NCBI RefSeq assembly: GCF_026213295.1
Contig: NC_079413.1
Location: forward strand, 16,295,438 to 16,359,437
DNA: 64,000 nt
Direction: 5' to 3'
Source of the DNA: Gadus chalcogrammus
Taxonomy: Eukaryota; Chordata; Actinopteri; Gadiformes; Gadidae
Made by a program: the position numbers and the translations under genes. Positions 42,499 through 53,454 of the stretch are shown here, one piece after another. Below the pieces are notes generated by a model. That model made no database searches. It was given only the letters and a program-made list of their open reading frames with translations, and was not told the origin of the DNA. The first letter of the stretch is position 1; each line of letters starts with the position of its first letter.

Positions 42499-43606
42499 GG
42501 CCCTGTACCACGAAGCTCGCTTAGAGGGTTAGCGAGGTATGTTGAGCTCCAAGCCTGGGTTAGTTGTACCACGAAAGTCGATCTCTTTTAGCGTCGCTGT
42601 ATCACCATGGTGACTTATGCTCGCAACCAAACCTGTTCGGGAGCAGTTTTTCGGCTTAGTCTAGCCGGAGATCGGCTACTTAAATCGGCGTGCGCAGCTT
42701 CCTAGACCCTCCTCTGACAATGGCGTCACCATTTCTGGGTGTTCCCGTGGACCTCTGCGCACTTCTCGTACAGGCGTCTCTCCGGAGACAGAGGGTTTTA
42801 CGGGACAGAACCGATCCCCTGGCATTGTCTGACGATATTCAGATTTCAGACTTTATTGTCATTGTGCAAACAACGAAATTGGGGTTCTTCATGAGAGATA
42901 CAGATTCTCATAAGAGGGTGTTCGTTATTTGATCGTCCTTTTGGACCTTATGTAGACAATGCTTACTGTTACGCATTGTGTCTCCGTGACAGAGTGCTAG
43001 AGTGGAGGTAGCGAGTCAGTCTTGAATATCTGCGCGGGGGGTTCGACTCCCAAGTGACGCGAATTTATGTGAAGCTTAAAAAGTCCCAATTATCATGCAT
43101 ATGGAATGCTTATTCACTAAAGCTTATGGAATTATATTTTTGTGCTTATTTCGAACTTGAACCCATATTTTAAAGGCCGTGCTGGCACCACATCTATGGG
43201 GGTAAAAACATTTCTTACATAGGGTGTATTTAAAGTGAATTCCCTAAATGATAGAATAAGGCAGGATGGACGTTGCTTATGCATTTTTAAATCATCATCA
43301 TTCTATTTGGATTAATGGCGAACAATTCTGCATTTGGCATAGTTATTTTACAGACAATATGCAGAATATTTTCACTTATACGCATATAGACTGCTTGATC
43401 TATCGTAAAGGTGAGAAAAATGACGCAAAAAACGCCCCTTTCACGTGAACGCGCACTGAACCTAAAGCGGAAAACCTGGTTCAACTAATTGAATCTAAAG
43501 TGAGCTTCGTGGTACCATTTAACTCTGATTGCGAGTTGCGGCTCTGTCGAGCCAGGTTTTCCCAAGAAAGCCTGGGTATGTTCAGCGAGCTTCGTGGTAT
43601 AGGGCA
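42499..43606 (+). mobile_element. Harbinger-type element in LINE ORF1, TSD CTG
   Basis: GGCCCTGTACCACGAAGCTC at the left faces GAGCTTCGTGGTATAGGGCA at the right. CTG lies on both sides (42496-42498 and 43607-43609), and removing one copy restores the ORF1 reading frame. A 3-bp duplication fits PIF/Harbinger. It contains an L2-type tail (GACTTTATTGTCATTGTGCA at 42848) and a B-box-like phrase at 43038. Confidence 0.82.
42720..42838 (+). pseudogene. HARBI1-type nuclease start
   Basis: The ATG at 42720 opens MASPFLGVPVDLCALL, then RRQRVLRDRTDPLALSDD. This matches the usual beginning of fish HARBI1-like transposases (MASPF, then VDLG and a RRxRVxRDRxDPL block). The sequence then runs into a LINE-type tail and no DDE residues remain, so only the first exon or part of it is left. 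This agrees with the 3-bp duplication and ends of the surrounding element. Confidence 0.65.
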
Positions 43607-44094
43607 CTGGAGCAGTACACTAGGATTAACAACGTCATCGTTACCGGGCTCCACGTTTAACCCCGGTCATACACTCGGGCGGTGACCGATGACAACGGGG
43701 GGGAGCCCGGTGAAATGGATGTCAGCTCCACGGAGCAACAGGTAGCTGCATTCCTGCAATCGAAGGGGATTGACCTGGACTGCAATGACATCGAGGCATG
43801 CCACCCGCTGCCCAGGAGGAAAACCAGCGACAATCTGGTGGTCATCATCAGGTTTGTTAACCGCAAACACAAGACCGCGCTGCTGAGACAGGGAAGGAAG
43901 CTGAAAGGAAGTAACGTGTTCCTGAACGACCATCTCAGTAAATACAACGCCGACATAGCCAGAATAGCTCGCAATTTGAAAAGGCAGAGGAAAATTCAGA
44001 ACACTTGGACTGCAAACTGTAAAATATTCATTAAATTAAATGGTTCTCCCGAAGTGTTGGTCGTCAAGCACATTGAGGAACTGGATAAATACCA

Positions 44095-45140
44095 GTGAAT
44101 AAAAAACAACACTCAACAATGACACAAACTCAAAGTATTCGCTCAAATGCATCTGTAGACAATAGCCACATAGGCCTAACTCAGGGGATTATGAATAATG
44201 ACACTTTGGAACTAAACACATTTGAATATACGGATCATAATGCACTGGATTTGGAGCACGAAATAGACCCGGACAACAATTTTTTCTCTACCATCAACAA
44301 CAACTGTCACTATTACACTGGGGAGCAGTTCAACCGGAGCATTAAGACCGATGGCAAATTGTCAATTATTCACTTCAACAGCAGAAGTCTGTATGCAAAT
44401 TTTACTTCTATCAGGGATTACTTAGATACATTTTCACAACCATTCAATATCATCGCAATATCTGAAACCTGGCTCAATAAGGACAGAGAACTGGACTTTG
44501 ACATGGATGGCTTTGAACTTAGTTATATAAATAGACAAAATAAAGGAGGAGGAGGAGTAGCCATATATGTGGACAAGACATTAAATTTCAAGGTGCTGGA
44601 CAGAATGACAACAATAGTGGACAATGTTCTGGAATGCATATCAATAGAAATCTGCAAAGAAAAAATCTGATCATTAGCTGTTTATATAGGGCACCTGGCT
44701 CTAATATTGAGGTGTTCAAAGATTGGATGGAAGACATTTTCTCCAACAAGGGTAACAAAACCATTTTCATTTGTGGAGACTTCAATATTGACCTTCTTAA
44801 TCCAAGTAAACATAAAATGACAAAGGAATTTATAAACCCAATGTACAGCATGAGCTACTATCCCATCATTACCATGTGAGCAGAATCACATCACAAAAAA
44901 AAAAAAACTACCGGCAAATATTCAAAAAATGTTCACACAAAGAGAAGGGAGTTATTTTTTACAGGGATTGTTAAATTTTAAATGAAAAAGGTGCGTACAA
45001 CCAGAAAAAGTTTTTGTATTTCTGTCTGTGGAGTAAAATTGTGGAATGGGTTAAAAGAAGAGCTCCTAACATAAAACTATTCAAAACAAGGTTAAAGGAA
45101 ATGATTCTCACAGGGTACAAGGATGAAGGTGTTTGATTTT
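44095..45140 (+). pseudogene. LINE ORF2, endonuclease and C-terminal end
   Basis: The frame at 44095-44670 contains LSIIHFNSRSLYANF, IIAISETWLN and GGGGVAIYVD, the first endonuclease motifs. A shifted frame (44634-44879) carries IISCLYRAPGSN and IFICGDFNIDLL, the next ones. From about 44985 another frame reads RTTRKSFCISVCGVKLWNGL, the very end of such ORF2 proteins. Everything between, including all reverse transcriptase motifs, is missing, so the copy is internally deleted. ORF2 would start within the last bases of ORF1 (overlap 44095-44098). Confidence 0.78.
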
Positions 45141-45717
45141 CATCGGGTGTTAATTGTTTATTTATTTAGTTTGTTATTTAATCTTTTTTTTTTTGTATTT
45201 TTTTTTTTCTGAATTAAAATTATAGTTTTGATACTAAAATATATCAATAGTGAGATAATATCTATATATTTTTCATGAATGTTTTTTGTTTATTTTGTTT
45301 ATTTATTTATTATTTTTTTTGACAAAGGTGTAAGAAATTATAGTATATATCTGATATGAACATATAAGTTATACATTTTATTTAAAAAATAAAATAAAAT
45401 AATATGTTTGGATACGTTAAAAAATAAAATATATATCTAATATATGTATATATATATATTTATTAATAATAAATGAAAATGTTAATAATTATTATTATGA
45501 CTAAGGAATCTTAATTTCAATGAGTTACGGAGAAGGGATGGGATTAAATAAGTGTAAACTTCTTCCCACTCCTTTTCGAACATGTTACAATTATCAAGTA
45601 TTTAACATTTATGGATCTAATTATGCTTTCTATTTTTTTTAACATCAGTCATTTGTGTATTATATATTTATTGTTTTCTTTTACATGTTCGAAATAAATT
45701 TCAATCAAATCAAATCA

Positions 45718-46868
45718 GAAATGGCTCTCTCTTGTGAAGTGACAAAGGACAGTGTGCAACAGAAAAGCTATAAAGCTAATGTGGTAGAGAATAAAGCCAC
45801 AATAAAGCATAGAGAGGCTACGGAAAAGTCTACAGCTAACGGAAATTCCTGCTAATGCTGCAATGGAAAAGGTCACAGACCGGATGAATGCAGGTTCAAG
45901 GAAGTAGAGTGTCACCATTGTAAGAAAATGGGACACATCGCAAAAGCATGCCGTGGACATAAGGAAGGAGGCTATGGCAAGGAGACCAGGCATTTGGAAT
46001 GTTGCAACGCTCTCAAGCACGAGACATGTACGGATTCCAGCGCTCTCAAGCAGCAGGGAAGACATGTTTGCAGCGCTCCCCAGCACGTGGACCAGAGCAA
46101 CGCTCCCCAGCACGTGGACCAGAGCAACTCTCCCCAGCACCTGGACCAGAGCAACGCTCAGAATCTTCGGTCAAATGGAGATTGTATCCAGCATCAGCCC
46201 CACAGCAGCAGAGAAGACTACGGTCTGCCGAAAAGGTCCATGGTGGATGCGGTAAAGAACACATGGGACATTGGAGGGGCTGATCTTTTTGCAATGGACA
46301 CGGGTAAAGTTGACAATGACATTGTGAAACCCTACTATGTGTATGTCAGTGTAAATGGTACAAGGGTTAAAATGGAGGTAGACACTGGCGCAGCCGTGTC
46401 ATTGATATCTGAAACTCTGCTTAAACGAAGGTTTAAAGGAGTTAAACTTAGTCCAGCAAATTGTGTGCTGAAAAACTACAGTGAGGAATCATTGCAATTG
46501 TTAGGGAAATCCACAGCAAAGGTGAAATGCAAGGAACGCTCTGAAAGGCTAGAACTACTGGTAGTGAAAGGTAGAGGTCCTGCATTAATGGGAAGAGACT
46601 GGATAAGTAAATTAAAGCTAGACTGGTCAAGAGTCAACAGAGTGGCCCCTGATACAGTTGATGATGTGTGTGCCAGACATGTATCAGTGTTCAAACCTGA
46701 TCTTGGCAAGCTTAAAGGTATTAAAGCCAGACTACATGTAGTTCCAGATGCTGTGCCCAAGTTCTGTAAGCCTAGAAACGGGCCTTATGCACTTAGAGAA
46801 GCCGTAGAGAGAGAACTGGCAAAATTGGAAGCTGAAGGTTTCATCTCACCCAATTATTACAGTGAGTG
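45718..46868 (+). pseudogene. Gypsy 1 nucleocapsid and protease
   Basis: The gag end (45720-45850) leads into two CCHC zinc knuckles. The first (CCNGKGHRPDEC) has a stop where a residue should be, at 45853; the second is intact as CHHCKKMGHIAKAC. A repetitive segment follows with five units of AGCAACGCTCCCCAGCACGT type. The aspartic protease is at about 46340-46640, with VDTGAAVSLI (catalytic Asp-Thr-Gly) and ALMGRDWISKL. The start of the reverse transcriptase (RNGPYALREAVERELAKLEA) ends at a TGA at 46867. Confidence 0.82.
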
Positions 46869-46869
46869 A

Positions 46870-48345
46870 GCAGCTCCAATAGTTTGTGTGCCTAAAAAGG
46901 ATGATACTGTGAGAATATGTGGAGACTACAAGGTCACCGTAAATTCATGGTGGAATGTGAAACAGTATTCACTACCCAAAAATCAAGATTTATTTGCTAA
47001 AATAGCAGAAGGTCAGCAGTTTACCAAATTACACTTGTCACAGGCTTATCAGCAAGTTCCACTAGAGGAAAATTCAAGACAGTCCCTAACTATAATTTGG
47101 CAGTAATGGTGAGAAAAAGTAACAGACCGGGGAACATAGAACCCTTTTTTTTTAAAAGGGTCATATGTTCCCCGGTCACATACATATCGGGGAACATAGG
47201 ACCCTTTTTGGGAAAAGCGGAGAACATAGGACCCTTTTTTTAAAAAAAGGGTCCTATGTTCCCCAGTCTCATACAAAGAGGGGAACATAGGACCCGGGGA
47301 ACATAGGACCCGGGGAACATAGACACGCTCCCTGGTGTCGCTATAGCGCTCCTGCTATTTTCAAAAAGATTATGGATCAGGTTCTTCAGGGCATGGAAGG
47401 TGTCATTTGTTATTTAGATATTATATCTATATTAATATTATATTAATTACTGGAAAAGATGCAGAAAGCCACCTGACAAACTTGGAAGAGGTTCTTAGCA
47501 GACTTCAAAGTTACAATCTCAGGGTAAAAAGAGAGAAGTGTGCATTCATGCAGAACAGCGTTTCATACTTAGGACATGTCATTGATGCCATGGGCATACA
47601 TCCAATGAAGGGAAAGACAGATGCTATTCAGAGGGCTGCAGTTCCGAAAAATGTAACTGAACTTAGGTCACTTTTAGCTCTGTTAAACTACTATGGGAAG
47701 TTTATCCCTAATCTATCTACTCTGATTCAGCCAATGACAGCATTGTTGCATAGAGATGCAACCTGGGAATGGTCAGAGAAATGTCAAAGTGCATTTGGAA
47801 GTGCAAAGACGTCTCTTCAGTCAGATAAATTGTTAGTACATTTTTATTCAGATTTACAAATCATACTAGCATGTGATGCTTCTCCTTATGGGGTAGGGGC
47901 TGTATCAGCCACAAAATGAAAGATGGAAGCGAGAGACCTATTGCATTTGCATCGAGAAAACAGAACAGAATTACTGTCAACTGGAAAAAGAGGCACTGGG
48001 TCTTGTATTTGGAGTTATGAAATTCCATGATTATCTTTATGGAGGGAAATTCCTGTTATTGACAGACCACAAGCCACTGTTGAAAATTTTGGGGCCTAAG
48101 GCAGGTTTGCCAACCCTGGCCGCTGCTAGATTACAAAGATGGGCTCTAATTTTGGCAGCGTATACATACGAAATCCAATACCAGAAGTCAGAGCAGCATA
48201 GCAATGCTGATGCCTTATCAAGATTACCTGTAGATGTGGTGTCAAACCCAATTCACAGAGTGTCTTACTTGGAAGACTTACCTCTTGCTGCTAGAGAATT
48301 AGCCAAAAAAACAGACAGAGATCCTGTGTTAAGTTGGTGTTAACT
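46870..48345 (+). pseudogene. Gypsy 1 reverse transcriptase and RNase H
   Basis: The segment at 46888-47106 reads VRICGDYKVTVN and FTKLHLSQAYQQ; the catalytic Asp of LDLSQAY is His here. After the repeat array the palm continues with APAIFKKIMDQVL, and the YLDD motif is broken after YLD by an AT-rich stretch (about 47415-47450). Then come SYLGHVIDAMGIHP, LRSLLALLNYYGKF and the RNase H start ILACDASPYGVGAV. A frameshift at about 47920 is followed by LLTDHKPLLKIL and SNADALSRLP. Both active-site changes would abolish polymerase activity. Confidence 0.87.
47095..47330. mobile_element. Array of GGGGAACATAGGACCC units in both orientations
   Basis: At least seven copies of GGGGAACATAGGACCC or its complement, several joined by T or A runs so that neighbours form hairpins (for example 47122-47166 and 47215-47265). 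It replaces part of the reverse transcriptase. It is probably a MITE or a small foldback repeat. No target duplication was found. Confidence 0.75.
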
Positions 48346-48379
48346 GGGTGGCCTAAACATGTACAGGATGAGTCACTGA

Positions 48380-48950
48380 AGCCTTATTTTCAGAGAAAAT
48401 GAGAGCTTAGCATTGAGGATGATTGTTTATTATGGGGTTACCGTGTGGTAGTGCCTGATAAACTGAGAGACAGGTTATTGTCTGAATTACATGAGCACCA
48501 CTGGGGAATCGTTAAAATGAAATCCCTCGCCAGAAGTCTATTCTGGTGGCCTACATTAGATGACAGTATTGAACGTGAAGTGAATCAGTGTACTATTTGT
48601 CAGCAGCAGCGTAGTATGCCTGCTACAGCACCAGTCCATGCATGGAAATGGTCTTCGAGTCCATGGGAAAGGGTACATCTTGATTTTGCAAACAGATGTT
48701 TTTAGTATTGATGGATGCCTATGCTAGATGGCCAGAGATAGTTGCCATGAACACTAAAACATCATCTAAGACGATTGAAGCACTGAGGAATTTATTCGCA
48801 GCTTATGGGTTGCCTTAAGAGGTTGTAACTGATTACGGACCTCAGTTCGTATCGTAAGAGTTTGAGTCATTTTTGATTAGCAATGGAGTAAAACACATCA
48901 AATCACCTGCTTACCATCCTGCAAGTAATGGTTTAGCCGAAAGATTGGTT
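48380..48950 (+). pseudogene. Gypsy 1 integrase, truncated
   Basis: An HHCC zinc domain: HEHHWGIVKMKSLARSLFWW and CTICQQQRS. The catalytic core follows: WERVHLDFA carries the first Asp, then in shifted frames LMDAYARWPEI, TDYGPQFVS (second Asp; Asn replaced by Tyr) and SPAYHPASNGLAERLV with the Glu. Several stops and shifts occur. The protein is cut at about 48950, where Harbinger sequence begins, so the C-terminal domain and 3' LTR are missing. Confidence 0.85.
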
Positions 48951-49325
48951 AGTCCCCCATTGTTGATTTCACACCTGAAGAGCCAATCTCCACCTCGACG
49001 ACCAGTCTCTCATCGTCCATTCTCGTAATTATTTCTCACAAACGAAAGAGGGCGACATCCAGTTGTACAAACCAGCTTTTAAAAAGCGCTTTTTCAGGGG
49101 CGGACGCGGTACACAACGTTTAAGGCCTAAACACACCGGCGCCGAAGCAGTGCTAGGGAATAGAACATTGGCTTGAAGACTAGTTGGGCGGCGCGGCGCG
49201 GAACGCTGCCGCGCGGCCAGTTGGCTCCGGTGTGGGCTAGTACATCCGGAATAATGGGGGCAGACTTTTTGACGCGCTGCTTCGGCGCCGGTGTGTTTAG
49301 GCCTTAAACGTTGTGTAACGCGTCC
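48951..49325 (-). mobile_element. Harbinger deletion derivative with 224-bp hairpin
   Basis: Minus-strand relative of the element at 10786-13757. It includes a shortened MADF exon (48960-49045), AAAAAGCGCTTTTT, and then a hairpin from 49102 to 49325 whose arms pair over about 45 bp, including GGCCTAAACACACCGGCGCC and its complement. The hairpin loop is the GC-rich part also found at 10830-10930. Confidence 0.8.
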
Positions 49326-49446
49326 GGTGGAATCAGGCCTTCAGTCTCCAAAGACTTCAATCTATCAGAGGCGAGTGTCGACCTTGACTCTCCGGAGTCC
49401 GCGCCACCAGTTGTTATTAGCGGCGGAATTAGTCACGCGGTGCTGC

Positions 49447-49449
<3 letters not shown>

Positions 49450-49518
<69 letters not shown>
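49450..49518. repeat. (GT)n microsatellite
   Basis: About 34 GT dinucleotides. Confidence 0.97.
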
Positions 49519-49519
<1 letters not shown>

Positions 49520-50061
49520 GCGCTGGAGCGACGGCAGCATAGAGAGCGTTTGGGAGCCTCTACGTTATCGCCAGAGAACTAAACCCACGGGGAGGTCCGA
49601 ACTGCTTGAGCGCTAGAACGCGATGTTTACGTCACGCACGTAGAGATGCGTCCGGTGATCGCCCCGTAGAGCGTGTGGTGATATTTTGCCTACGCATTAA
49701 AAGTTGGCAGAAGCGGGTGAAAGCCGTGTGTCAGTGTGTGCACCCAGGGCCGTAGCACCAAATTCTGGGCCCTGCATACAAGAGGTACTGATGCCCCTTC
49801 CCCCCCCCGAGTTCCCCCTAGGGGAGAGAGAGAGAGGGAGCACCGGGTCAGTGGACAGGTGCAATCCTACGAACGTTGTGAGTGCAGCGAATGCACGTTC
49901 ATGTTAAGAGGAGTTTCGGGAGACGTTACAAAGAAATTCACGATGGTTCGCAACATCCATTGTGAGAATGATCATACGAGCGAAGATCCATCGTTATCGG
50001 GAAACTGGGCCCTGGGCGTTTGGTGATTCCTGAGCAACAGAGACATTCCTGGGGCAGGGCA

Positions 50062-50250
50062 GTCGCCACACAACACAAACCACAACAAACACAAGACAAC
50101 ACACAACACAAGACAACACAACACACAACAAAACACCACAACACGGCAGAGTTGTGAGCCCCGGCGGTCCTGACAGACAGCACAACACACACCACAAAAC
50201 AACACACAAAACAACACAAACCACAACACGCACCACAACACAACAGAACC
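50062..50250. repeat. CAACA/CACAA low-complexity tract
   Basis: Purine-pyrimidine mixed array of ACACAACACAAGACAACA-type phrases on both sides of a short unique insert (50145-50178). Confidence 0.9.
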
Positions 50251-50384
50251 GAACACAGTGTGTGCGTGAGCAGAGTTTGTGCAGGGATCAGGCTAATGTG
50301 TGCTTGTGTAACAAGCTCGTTTGGCTGAACCCAAGTGCACAGACTGGCGACGAGCGCGGAACAGAGTCAATAGTTTATTTGGGT

Positions 50385-50530
50385 TCTGGATCGGCAAGCA
50401 GGATAGTCAGACAGGCAGGAATCATGAACCGGCAGAATAGTCAGACAGGCGGGGATCAGGAACCGGCAGAGGAGTCAGACAGGCGGGGATCAGGAACCGG
50501 GAGAATAGTCAGACAGGCAGGGATCAGAGA
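50385..50530. repeat. Minisatellite, about 33-bp units
   Basis: Four to five units of AGTCAGACAGGCGGGGATCA plus GGAACCGGCAGAATA. It seems to be part of a longer repeat (50310-50725) with AGGTGAATGAGAAAACCAGG at its end that I cannot name. Confidence 0.85.
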
Positions 50531-51226
50531 GCAGGCCGGAGCGGTGGTAAGTCAGGAGTAGAATCGCGGGAGAGCACTGTGAAACACAAGAGACAATCTG
50601 GCAGGGAATGTTTTGGAGGAGAGGACTGATATAGGGGATACACAGGTGAAGGTGGTTGGGTTAATTGGGAGTGATCAGGGTGGCAGGCAGGTGAATGAGA
50701 AAACCAGGGGCGGATCATGACAGCTTGTGTGAGTGCGGGTGGGTGTTGTGCGTCCGCGGTGTGTGTGTGCGCGACGTGTGTCTGTGTGCAGTGTGTGTGT
50801 GCGGGGTATGTGTGTGCGGTTGTGTGTTGGTCTGGCTGAGCAGCGAGTATTGAGCCGTTAGCCCGGCCCCATATGTTCACCGTTCAGCGACAACTATTGG
50901 TGTTAAATAATTATTTCATCTTTAATCCAGTTGAATGCGAACGGCTGATAGCTATGGAACGGGTCTAGACCAGGATCAGGACAGACCGGGACCATTGCCG
51001 TACCGGACCTTCTGTAATCTTCCAGAACCCACAGATGGCCAGCCCACCCTGTGTTTCAGTGTGTGTGTGTGTGTGTGTGTGAGTGTTTGTGAGAGTGTGT
51101 GCATGTGTGTGTGTCTGTGTCTGTGTGTCTGTGTGTTCCTCTACCTGCTGAAAGGTCCTGTGTTTCATGCAAGTGTGGTCTCTGAATGAGGTATATTGGC
51201 CCCGCCCCTTAGTGACGTTGATCCGA

Positions 51227-51801
51227 GGGACTCTCTAAATCGACGCCACTTCGACCTGGACGGGACTTTACGTCCTACGTCACTCGCTATGGGTGTGCAT
51301 GTGTTCGCGTAGCCGTTTGTCTCAGGGATCTGTGCACAAACTCCCTTGCACTACAGGATTACGAGCATCAGTGTCGTACGCGATGGAGGGTGGATGACAT
51401 TCCTACAGTCTGTGATGATAGGCTATATTTCTACAAATGACTTACTATTACTAGCGATTAACATGATGAAACAACACGAACTAAGCTAACATTAGACTAT
51501 AGCCATACCAGATAACGCCATACCAGCTAACCCTAACTATTTCTATTAAACTCTGAACCATTTTGCAACAGGCAACTGTGTGTTGGTGTGTCTTGTTGCT
51601 TCCCGCGTCTGCGTCTGCATCTTTCCCACTCCTGGCTAATAGTTTCAGCTTTTGTACTGTATATCAGAAAAGATCACCCTGTACCACACTGCTGACTTGT
51701 TGATGTTTTGTGAGCACTCACGCATTTCTCTAGGTATCTTAAGTTTCCTACTGGAGTCAAAGTCCCGCCAAGGTCGAAGTGGCGTCGATTTAGAGAGTCC
51801 C
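51227..51801. mobile_element. Short relative of the 10-bp-duplication element
   Basis: Ends GGGACTCTCTAAATCGACGC and its inverted copy, the same as at 34556 and 40380. GTTGATCCGA lies at 51217-51226 and 51802-51811, a perfect 10-bp duplication. The interior matches, inverted, the right end of the long element (about 39945-40330), so it is an internally deleted non-autonomous copy. Confidence 0.9.
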
Positions 51802-51811
51802 GTTGATCCGA

Positions 51812-52164
51812 AGCCCCATTGGACGGCAGATGGGTGAATGAGCTTAAATAGACCTCAATCATAATCATAATCATGTTTCTATTTAAAAGTTTTAAATGAT
51901 AGTACTTTATTTGACTTTATGAACCACACTGACTCCGGTCAAAGCCTGTTGTTGATTCGGCTTCCTACCAGACAAAGTATTGCTTCCTGAACCTTTGTCA
52001 CGATGGCTCTATAAAGAATCACAAAGAAAGGAAAATATTATCCAGGATTGAATGAACACATGGAGGGTCTGAGCTCGCTGAACCAGAGCAGCATGTGGGC
52101 TGGAGCTCAGCTACCTGTTGACAGGGTTACTCCACCGTCCAGCCAGCGAGACATCCTGTACTCC
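51812..52164. other. Unique DNA, no gene
   Basis: No domain, long frame or repeat was recognised between the MITE and the minisatellite. Confidence 0.4.
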
Positions 52165-52319
52165 CTTCCTCTTAAACCAGTAACCACTCCGATCTGAGAC
52201 CAGTGACCAGTCTGATCTGAGACCAGTAACCACTCTGATCTTAAACCAGTGACCACTCTGATCTGAGACCAGTAACCTCTCTGATTTGAGATCAGTGACC
52301 ACTCTGATCGGAAGCCAGT
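52165..52319. repeat. Minisatellite hit by the Polinton, left part
   Basis: Imperfect units of about 27 bp built on CTCTGATCTGAGACCAGTGA. The array stops at the Polinton and resumes beyond it at 63558-63612. GCCAGT at 52314-52319 is the left target duplication. Confidence 0.9.
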
Positions 52320-52412
52320 AGTAGTATATAATAGACACCCTCTGGGTATGTTTATGAAAATAGCAACTTCCGGTGGGGGGGGGGGGGGGTGGTGGTGTGT
52401 TAATGACGGCAC
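52320..52412 (+). repeat. Polinton left terminal inverted repeat
   Basis: Pairs with 63470-63557, with CCCTCTGGGTATGTTTATGA as the best conserved part and a G run (C run on the right) that differs in length. TIRs of only about 90 bp are short for a Polinton, where several hundred bp are common. Confidence 0.9.
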
Positions 52413-52626
52413 TTCCGGTTGGTGTTGTTATGTCATGTATAATGTCTGCGATGCGCCTGTAGGGGTCGCAGGGTGCTGGGATCTGTAAGGGCATTGTGTG
52501 TGCACTTAGGGGGCTTGTGAGCTTGTATTGTGGGTGTGTACCTCAAATAGTTTAAAGAGGGGTGAGACGCCTGCTGTAGGGTCATAGCATTCAACAGATT
52601 GTCGTCAGTGTTCTTTTCGTTCAAAC

Positions 52627-53454
52627 ATGGATTGCTCATCAGAGCTGCTCACCCAAGGATCAAACAGCGCTAACTGGATGTATAGGGACCCTCGCACCCT
52701 GTCGCCCCTGTCTTCTCCCGCCAAGGACTACTCTGCATCGAGCATTGTGGACGGTGAAAGCCAGTTGTCTGAGGGTATGTCCGGCTTTAGTACACCTGTG
52801 TCTAACTATGTCAATAGGTGTGGTGATGAGGCACTGCTAAATGCTCCGCTCAAAAAGACGAGGCCTGTTCCAGGCTTGAGAGACCGGACTGCTGGGGATT
52901 CATTCACACACGTTGGCGAATACGGCTTGGAGTACGTAATATCGGTCGATGGATGGATCATTTTGAAAGTTAAAGATTGTGCTACAGAGTGGCGGTTGAA
53001 CGTTCATGAGTGGAATTTTTTCTTTGAGATTTTATGCCCCATGCTAGACGGTGTCAGGGGCACTTGGCATGTAGGAACCCATGTATTCCAATGGACTTTT
53101 CAGCATGAATCGAGGCTTCATCGCATGGATGCAAACCATCATACGAAGAGACCCCAGGAGTTCATTTTTTTCAGACGCAGTGTTGATACAGACGAGCTGC
53201 CACAGTGCTATGATATGCATTGCATCGGTTGCTCTCCTCTACGCAACAGTGGTTTAAAAGCTGCTGATTATTTTGATAATGTCTTTTTCATACAGTGGGC
53301 TGATTTGTCATCACTACGTGGAATTTTTGCAGAGATTGATTCATTGGTTAAGACGAATGAAGAGCCAGGGCGCACATCTGATGAATACAGAATGCGCCTG
53401 TTTGAACCGACTGGTGATGATGAGGGGGTATATGGTGTGTTTGAGTATGTTTAG
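52627..53454 (+). CDS. Unknown Polinton protein, 275 aa
   Basis: An intact frame of 275 codons just inside the left end. The first 90 residues are Ser/Pro-rich and look disordered; the rest is folded-looking and rich in aromatic residues: YVISVDGWIILKVKD, WRLNVHEWNFFFEIL, HVFQWTFQHESRLHRMD, and a Cys-containing stretch CYDMHCIGCSPL. The end is acidic. There is no match to polymerase B, integrase or capsid motifs I know. It is the longest uninterrupted + frame of the element besides the penton-like gene. The position suggests an early or regulatory protein, but that is a guess. Confidence 0.6.
   Translation: MDCSSELLTQGSNSANWMYRDPRTLSPLSSPAKDYSASSIVDGESQLSEGMSGFSTPVSNYVNRCGDEALLNAPLKKTRPVPGLRDRTAGDSFTHVGEYGLEYVISVDGWIILKVKDCATEWRLNVHEWNFFFEILCPMLDGVRGTWHVGTHVFQWTFQHESRLHRMDANHHTKRPQEFIFFRRSVDTDELPQCYDMHCIGCSPLRNSGLKAADYFDNVFFIQWADLSSLRGIFAEIDSLVKTNEEPGRTSDEYRMRLFEPTGDDEGVYGVFEYV

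Larger units (their letters stand above)
42280..44098 (+). pseudogene. LINE ORF1 (coiled coil plus RNA-binding domain), split
   Basis: The first part, about 42280-42498, is a heptad-rich segment (LDFLSGEVAAMRKQQRDI, EKDKQIIHLESRVSDL). After the Harbinger element the frame resumes with EQYTRINNVIVTG, the start of an L1-type ORF1 RRM. The rest, 43680-44098, includes DIEACHPLPRR, VIIRFVNRKHK and FLNDHLSKYNADIARIAR, matching the second half of the RRM and the C-terminal domain. ORF1 proteins coat the element RNA. A stop lies in the short stretch around 43662. The strong match is to fish LINE ORF1 proteins. Confidence 0.75.
42245..45717 (+). mobile_element. LINE with ORF1 and endonuclease, internally deleted
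   Basis: Inserted in Gypsy gag. It has a coiled-coil ORF1 (split by a Harbinger element), an ORF2 endonuclease, then directly the C-terminal part of ORF2, so the reverse transcriptase is deleted. The 3' end has ATGTTCGAAATAAATTTCAA followed by TCAAATCAAATCA short repeats at 45700-45717. Confidence 0.75.
41228..48950 (+). mobile_element. Gypsy LTR retrotransposon 1, heavily interrupted
   Basis: Order: probable 5' LTR, primer-binding region, gag, zinc knuckles, protease, reverse transcriptase, RNase H and integrase, the Ty3/Gypsy order. A LINE interrupts gag (about 42245-45717), a repeat array interrupts the reverse transcriptase (about 47095-47330), and the integrase stops near 48950 where a Harbinger hairpin begins. 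There is no 3' LTR. Confidence 0.88.
49326..51216. other. Simple repeats and unassigned DNA
   Basis: Holds a (GT)n run (49450-49518), an inverted copy of the GGGCCCAGTTTCCCG MITE end (about 49940-50020), a CAACA-rich tract (50062-50250), a minisatellite (50385-50530) and GT-rich DNA (50740-50830 and 51058-51140). AGGGCCGTAGCACCAAATTC near 49747 resembles a hAT-type end. No gene was seen. Confidence 0.6.

Noticed and set aside
52165..52319. CRISPR-like array
   Set aside because: Units are imperfect tandem repeats without unique spacers; this is a eukaryotic minisatellite.
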